From: JAQGMJ01 sp036498945
GTDB lineage: Bacteria; Pseudomonadota; Gammaproteobacteria; Burkholderiales; JAEUOS01
NCBI GenBank assembly: GCA_036498945.1
Contig: DASYEQ010000031.1
Span: 1 to 64,000 of the forward strand
Length of the DNA: 64,000 nucleotides
Reading direction: 5' to 3'
Positions 61,612 through 64,000 of the stretch are shown here, one piece after another. The notes beneath the pieces were generated by a model. The model was not told where the DNA came from. It was given only the letters and a program-made list of their open reading frames with translations, and did no database searches. Position 1 is the stretch's first letter, and every line of letters starts with the position of its first letter. A program made the translations under genes and the position numbers.

Positions 61612-62096
61612 GAGACTTCCTTCCGGTTGCCCGCCCCTGGCGCGCCGTCAGGGAGGCGATCTTCAGATCCAGGCGGATGTTTTCCCCTCGGCCGGTCGCG
61701 TGCACCGCGGCCAGCCGCTATGCGTCGGGCAGTGCTTTTTCGGTCTGGCGCCCGGCACCATCGGCGCCTGCGGCAGCGCCATATCACCTCCGGGTCAGTC
61801 TTGCATGAAGATTGTCATTTTGCAAGATTGTCAGACAATCAACAATCAGACGTGCACGGGAAAACCGCCGGCCGGTAGTTTTTCGGGTTCCGACGGCGGG
61901 CGGCGATGCCTGGCGGGGAGGGCCGCGAAACGTGGTGTGATCGGCGGCCGCGTGGGCCGCGGGTGGGGGTAGCTGTTGCGTCCGGGGCAGCTTGGACGAA
62001 GGCGGCGGGGCGCGAAGGAGAATTGCCGGCATCGGCGGCCCGCCGGGCCTGCTCGTGGCGGGTAGCAATGCCGGCATCGGGCCGGCCGGCGCCGCG
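61612..62096. other. Intergenic region upstream of the orphan binding-protein gene
   Basis: 485 bases without a credible gene. The plus and minus frames here are Pro/Arg-rich shadows of GC-rich sequence. The only AT-rich part, 61800-61850, holds the palindrome described next. The rest I could not interpret. Confidence 0.5.
61810..61847. promoter_or_regulatory. Candidate operator with GATTGTC-A-GACAATC palindrome
   Basis: A perfect 15-bp palindrome at 61826-61840, flanked by another GATTGTC (61810-61816, 16 bases upstream) and by ACAATC at 61842-61847. The spacing and TTGTC/GACAA symmetry resemble sites of FadR-type GntR repressors. It lies about 200 bases upstream of the orphan binding-protein start. 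No GntR gene is in the window. Confidence 0.5.
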
Positions 62097-62558
62097 CTAC
62101 GGCGCGCTGGTCACCGGCAGGTCGACGTCCAGCCAGAATTTGCGCAACTGCTTGATCACGTTTTGCATGCCGGTCACCGACAGGGGCTTGCACAAAAACG
62201 AATTGGCGCCGTGCTCATGGGCATCGACAATCTCGGCCGGGTCTTCGGAGGAGGAGAAGATCACCACCTTGAGATTCGCGGTCGACGGATGGGCGCGGAT
62301 CTCGCTCAAGGTTTCGACCCCCGACTTGCCGGGCATGTGCAGGTCCATCAGCACCAGGCGCGGCTGCACGCTGGTGTCGCGCCCGGTGTGGCGCCCGCGG
62401 GCGAACAGGTAGTTCAGCGCCTCTTCGCCGCTGCTCACCACCACCTGCGGCACCTCGATGCCCGCGCGCCTCAGGCCCATCTGCATCAGCAATAGCTCAT
62501 CTTCGCTGTCGTCGACCAGCAGCAGTGGGCCCTGGGCGGGTTTGGCGGAGACAGTCAT
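62097..62558 (-). CDS. Stand-alone response regulator receiver protein (CheY-like)
   Basis: 153 residues, a single receiver domain. Acidic pair in LLVDDSEDELLL, phospho-acceptor Asp in LVLMDLHMPGKSG, the Thr/Ser position in VVIFSSSEDP and the Lys in FLCKPLS. It has no output domain. The DDSEDELLLMQMGL start resembles Rcp1-type regulators of bacteriophytochrome systems. No histidine kinase is adjacent. Confidence 0.92.
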   Translation of the reverse strand: MTVSAKPAQGPLLLVDDSEDELLLMQMGLRRAGIEVPQVVVSSGEEALNYLFARGRHTGRDTSVQPRLVLMDLHMPGKSGVETLSEIRAHPSTANLKVVIFSSSEDPAEIVDAHEHGANSFLCKPLSVTGMQNVIKQLRKFWLDVDLPVTSAP

Positions 62559-62667
62559 GAGTGAGGTTGCTGTTCGAATTTGGCGGATGGCGGCGGCGGC
62601 AAAATTGCCCAGGCCGCCCGGCGGCGCGGGCGGAGGCCTTCCGGCTATTTTGCACCGAATGTCCGGC

Positions 62668-64000
62668 TTATGAAAGGGCGGGCTGGCTGCGTACGCGTGC
62701 CACCGCTGCGTTCCACGCCGCCAGCCGCTCCTGCGCCTGGTCGCGCGGCATGCGCGGCTCGAACACGCGCTCTTTTTCCCACAGCGCGGCGATTTCCGCC
62801 TGGTCTTTCCAGTAGCCGACTGACAAACCTGACAGGTAGGCGGCCCCCAGCGCCGTGGTTTCCAGCACTTTGGGGCGCACCACCGGCACGCCCAGGAGGT
62901 CGGCCTGGAACTGCATCAGCAATTGGTCGGCGGCGGCGCCGCCATCGACGCGCAATTCGGTGAGCTTGATGCCGGAGTCCGCTTCCATCGCCTGCAGGAC
63001 CTCGGCCGACTGGAAGGCGATCGATTCCAGCGCCGCGCGCGCGATGTGCGCCTTGGTCGAACCGCGCGTGAGGCCGCTGATGGAGCCGCGCGCCTGCGCG
63101 TCCCAGTAGGGCGCGCCCAGGCCGGTGAAGGCGGGCACGAACACCACGCCGTCGCTGTCTTCCACGCTTCCCGCCAGCGCTTCCACCTCGGCGGAGGACT
63201 GGATGATCCCCAGGCTGTCGCGCAGCCATTGCACCACCGCGCCGGCGATGAAGACGCTGCCTTCCAGGGCGTAGGCCTTCTCCGTGCCGGTACGCGCGGC
63301 CGCCGTGGTCACCAGGCCGCTTTTGGATTCAAGCGCCTTTGCGCCGGTGTTCATCAGCATGAAGCAGCCGGTGCCATAGGTATTTTTCGCCATGCCGGGG
63401 CTGACCGCGCCCTGGCCGAACAGCGCCGCCTGCTGGTCGCCGGCGATGCCGGCGATCGGCATTGGCGCGCCGAAGATTTCGGGATGGGTCTGGCCCACTA
63501 CCTCGCTCGATTTCTTCACTTGCGGCAGCACTGTCGGCGGCACGTTCAGCGCCAGGCACAGGGTGTCGTCCCAGTCGTCGGTGTGGATGTTATAGAGCAG
63601 GGTACGCGAGGCATTGGTGACGTCCGTCAGGTGCAGCGCGCCTTTCGCCTCGCTGCCGCCGGTGAGCTTCCAGATCAGCCAGGAGTCGATGGTGCCGAAG
63701 GCCAGTTCGCCGCGGTCGGCCATCTCGCGCGCGCCCTGCACGTGATCCAGGAGCCACGAAATCTTGGTGGCGGAGAAATACGGGTCGATCACCAGCCCAG
63801 TCTTGGCGCGGATCATCGCTTCCTTGCCGTCGCGCTTGAGGTTCTCGCAGCGCTTGGCGGTGCGCCGGTCCTGCCAGACGATGGCGTTGGCGATCGGCTT
63901 GCCGCTGGGGCGGTGCCACACCACCGCGGTTTCGCGCTGGTTGGTGATGCCCAGCGCGGCGACGTTTTTCGCCGACAGGCGCGCCTTGAACAGCACTTCC
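62668..64000 (-). CDS. glpK: Glycerol kinase, C-terminal part (gene runs off the window)
   Basis: About 444 codons are in the window; roughly the first 55-60 are outside. FGGY kinase signatures: ALGITNQRETAVVWHR, GKPIANAIVWQDRR, GTIDSWLIWKLTGG, NTYGTGCFMLMNTG and the sugar-kinase fold end. It phosphorylates glycerol to sn-glycerol 3-phosphate. The glpF and glpD genes are not seen; they may lie beyond 64000. Confidence 0.95.
   Translation of the reverse strand, partial: EVLFKARLSAKNVAALGITNQRETAVVWHRPSGKPIANAIVWQDRRTAKRCENLKRDGKEAMIRAKTGLVIDPYFSATKISWLLDHVQGAREMADRGELAFGTIDSWLIWKLTGGSEAKGALHLTDVTNASRTLLYNIHTDDWDDTLCLALNVPPTVLPQVKKSSEVVGQTHPEIFGAPMPIAGIAGDQQAALFGQGAVSPGMAKNTYGTGCFMLMNTGAKALESKSGLVTTAAARTGTEKAYALEGSVFIAGAVVQWLRDSLGIIQSSAEVEALAGSVEDSDGVVFVPAFTGLGAPYWDAQARGSISGLTRGSTKAHIARAALESIAFQSAEVLQAMEADSGIKLTELRVDGGAAADQLLMQFQADLLGVPVVRPKVLETTALGAAYLSGLSVGYWKDQAEIAALWEKERVFEPRMPRDQAQERLAAWNAAVARVRSQPALS

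Noticed and set aside
61784..62077. 97-codon Pro-rich minus-strand frame
   Set aside because: Composition mirrors GC-rich DNA, there is no ribosome site, and it runs across the AT-rich operator region.

Overview
The window reads as chromosome of a GC-rich betaproteobacterium, most like Burkholderiales. Supporting this are the blocks pcm/rhodanese/tolC/waaA/waaC and glyQ/glyS/gmhB/plsC, two Bug/TctC-type periplasmic binding proteins, Coq7, an RtcB RNA ligase and a PsiF-repeat protein. The genus cannot be fixed from the sequence alone. I saw no insertion sequence, integrase, prophage, CRISPR array or rRNA. One tRNA-Gly(CCC) is present.

Layout. 0-10 kb is envelope biogenesis: the tail of a TonB-receptor-like gene, coq7, dTDP-rhamnose genes (rfbD, rfbC) interrupted by a large TPR/2OG-dioxygenase-like gene, a family 2 glycosyltransferase, waaC, waaA, tolC, a rhodanese and pcm. 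10-21 kb is accessory: small stress/secreted proteins, a GMC oxidoreductase with a GST, a LysR-controlled island (AhpD-like protein, Bug protein, cyclase), a candidate CNF/CheD-like deamidase and unknown genes. 21-28 kb holds thiC with its TPP riboswitch, uppP, trmB, thiG and thiS. 29-34 kb holds a second TPR/2OG-dioxygenase paralogue, the tRNA and an RtcB operon. 34.5-40.6 kb holds a cytochrome c/ferritin-like pair, an ECF sigma factor, a cupin/Bug pair, clsB and an EEP nuclease. 40.8-53 kb is CoA-thioester, amide and aldehyde catabolism around a NitT/TauT-type ABC importer. 53-64 kb is housekeeping: rsmA, gloA, a YgjP-like peptidase, plsC, gmhB, glyS, glyQ, a branched-chain-type binding protein, a lone response regulator and the C-terminal part of glpK.

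How genes work together. waaC, waaA, gmhB and the glycosyltransferase serve the LPS core; rfbC/rfbD provide dTDP-L-rhamnose (rfbA and rfbB are not here). thiC, thiS and thiG supply the two halves of thiamine. The acyl-CoA dehydrogenase, amidase, class III CoA-transferase and crotonase-fold protein form a probable degradation operon, but the crotonase and the downstream SDR both lack the usual catalytic residues.

Most worth following up: (1) the rtcB leader, with a sigma70-type promoter, an 8-codon ORF and an intrinsic terminator ending 18 bases before the rtcB start, ahead of two uncharacterised partner proteins; (2) a two-hairpin repeat found three times between 50 and 55 kb, each directly after the stop codon of a minus-strand gene; (3) the deamidase candidate at 18.5 kb; (4) the pair of TPR/2OG-dioxygenase paralogues.
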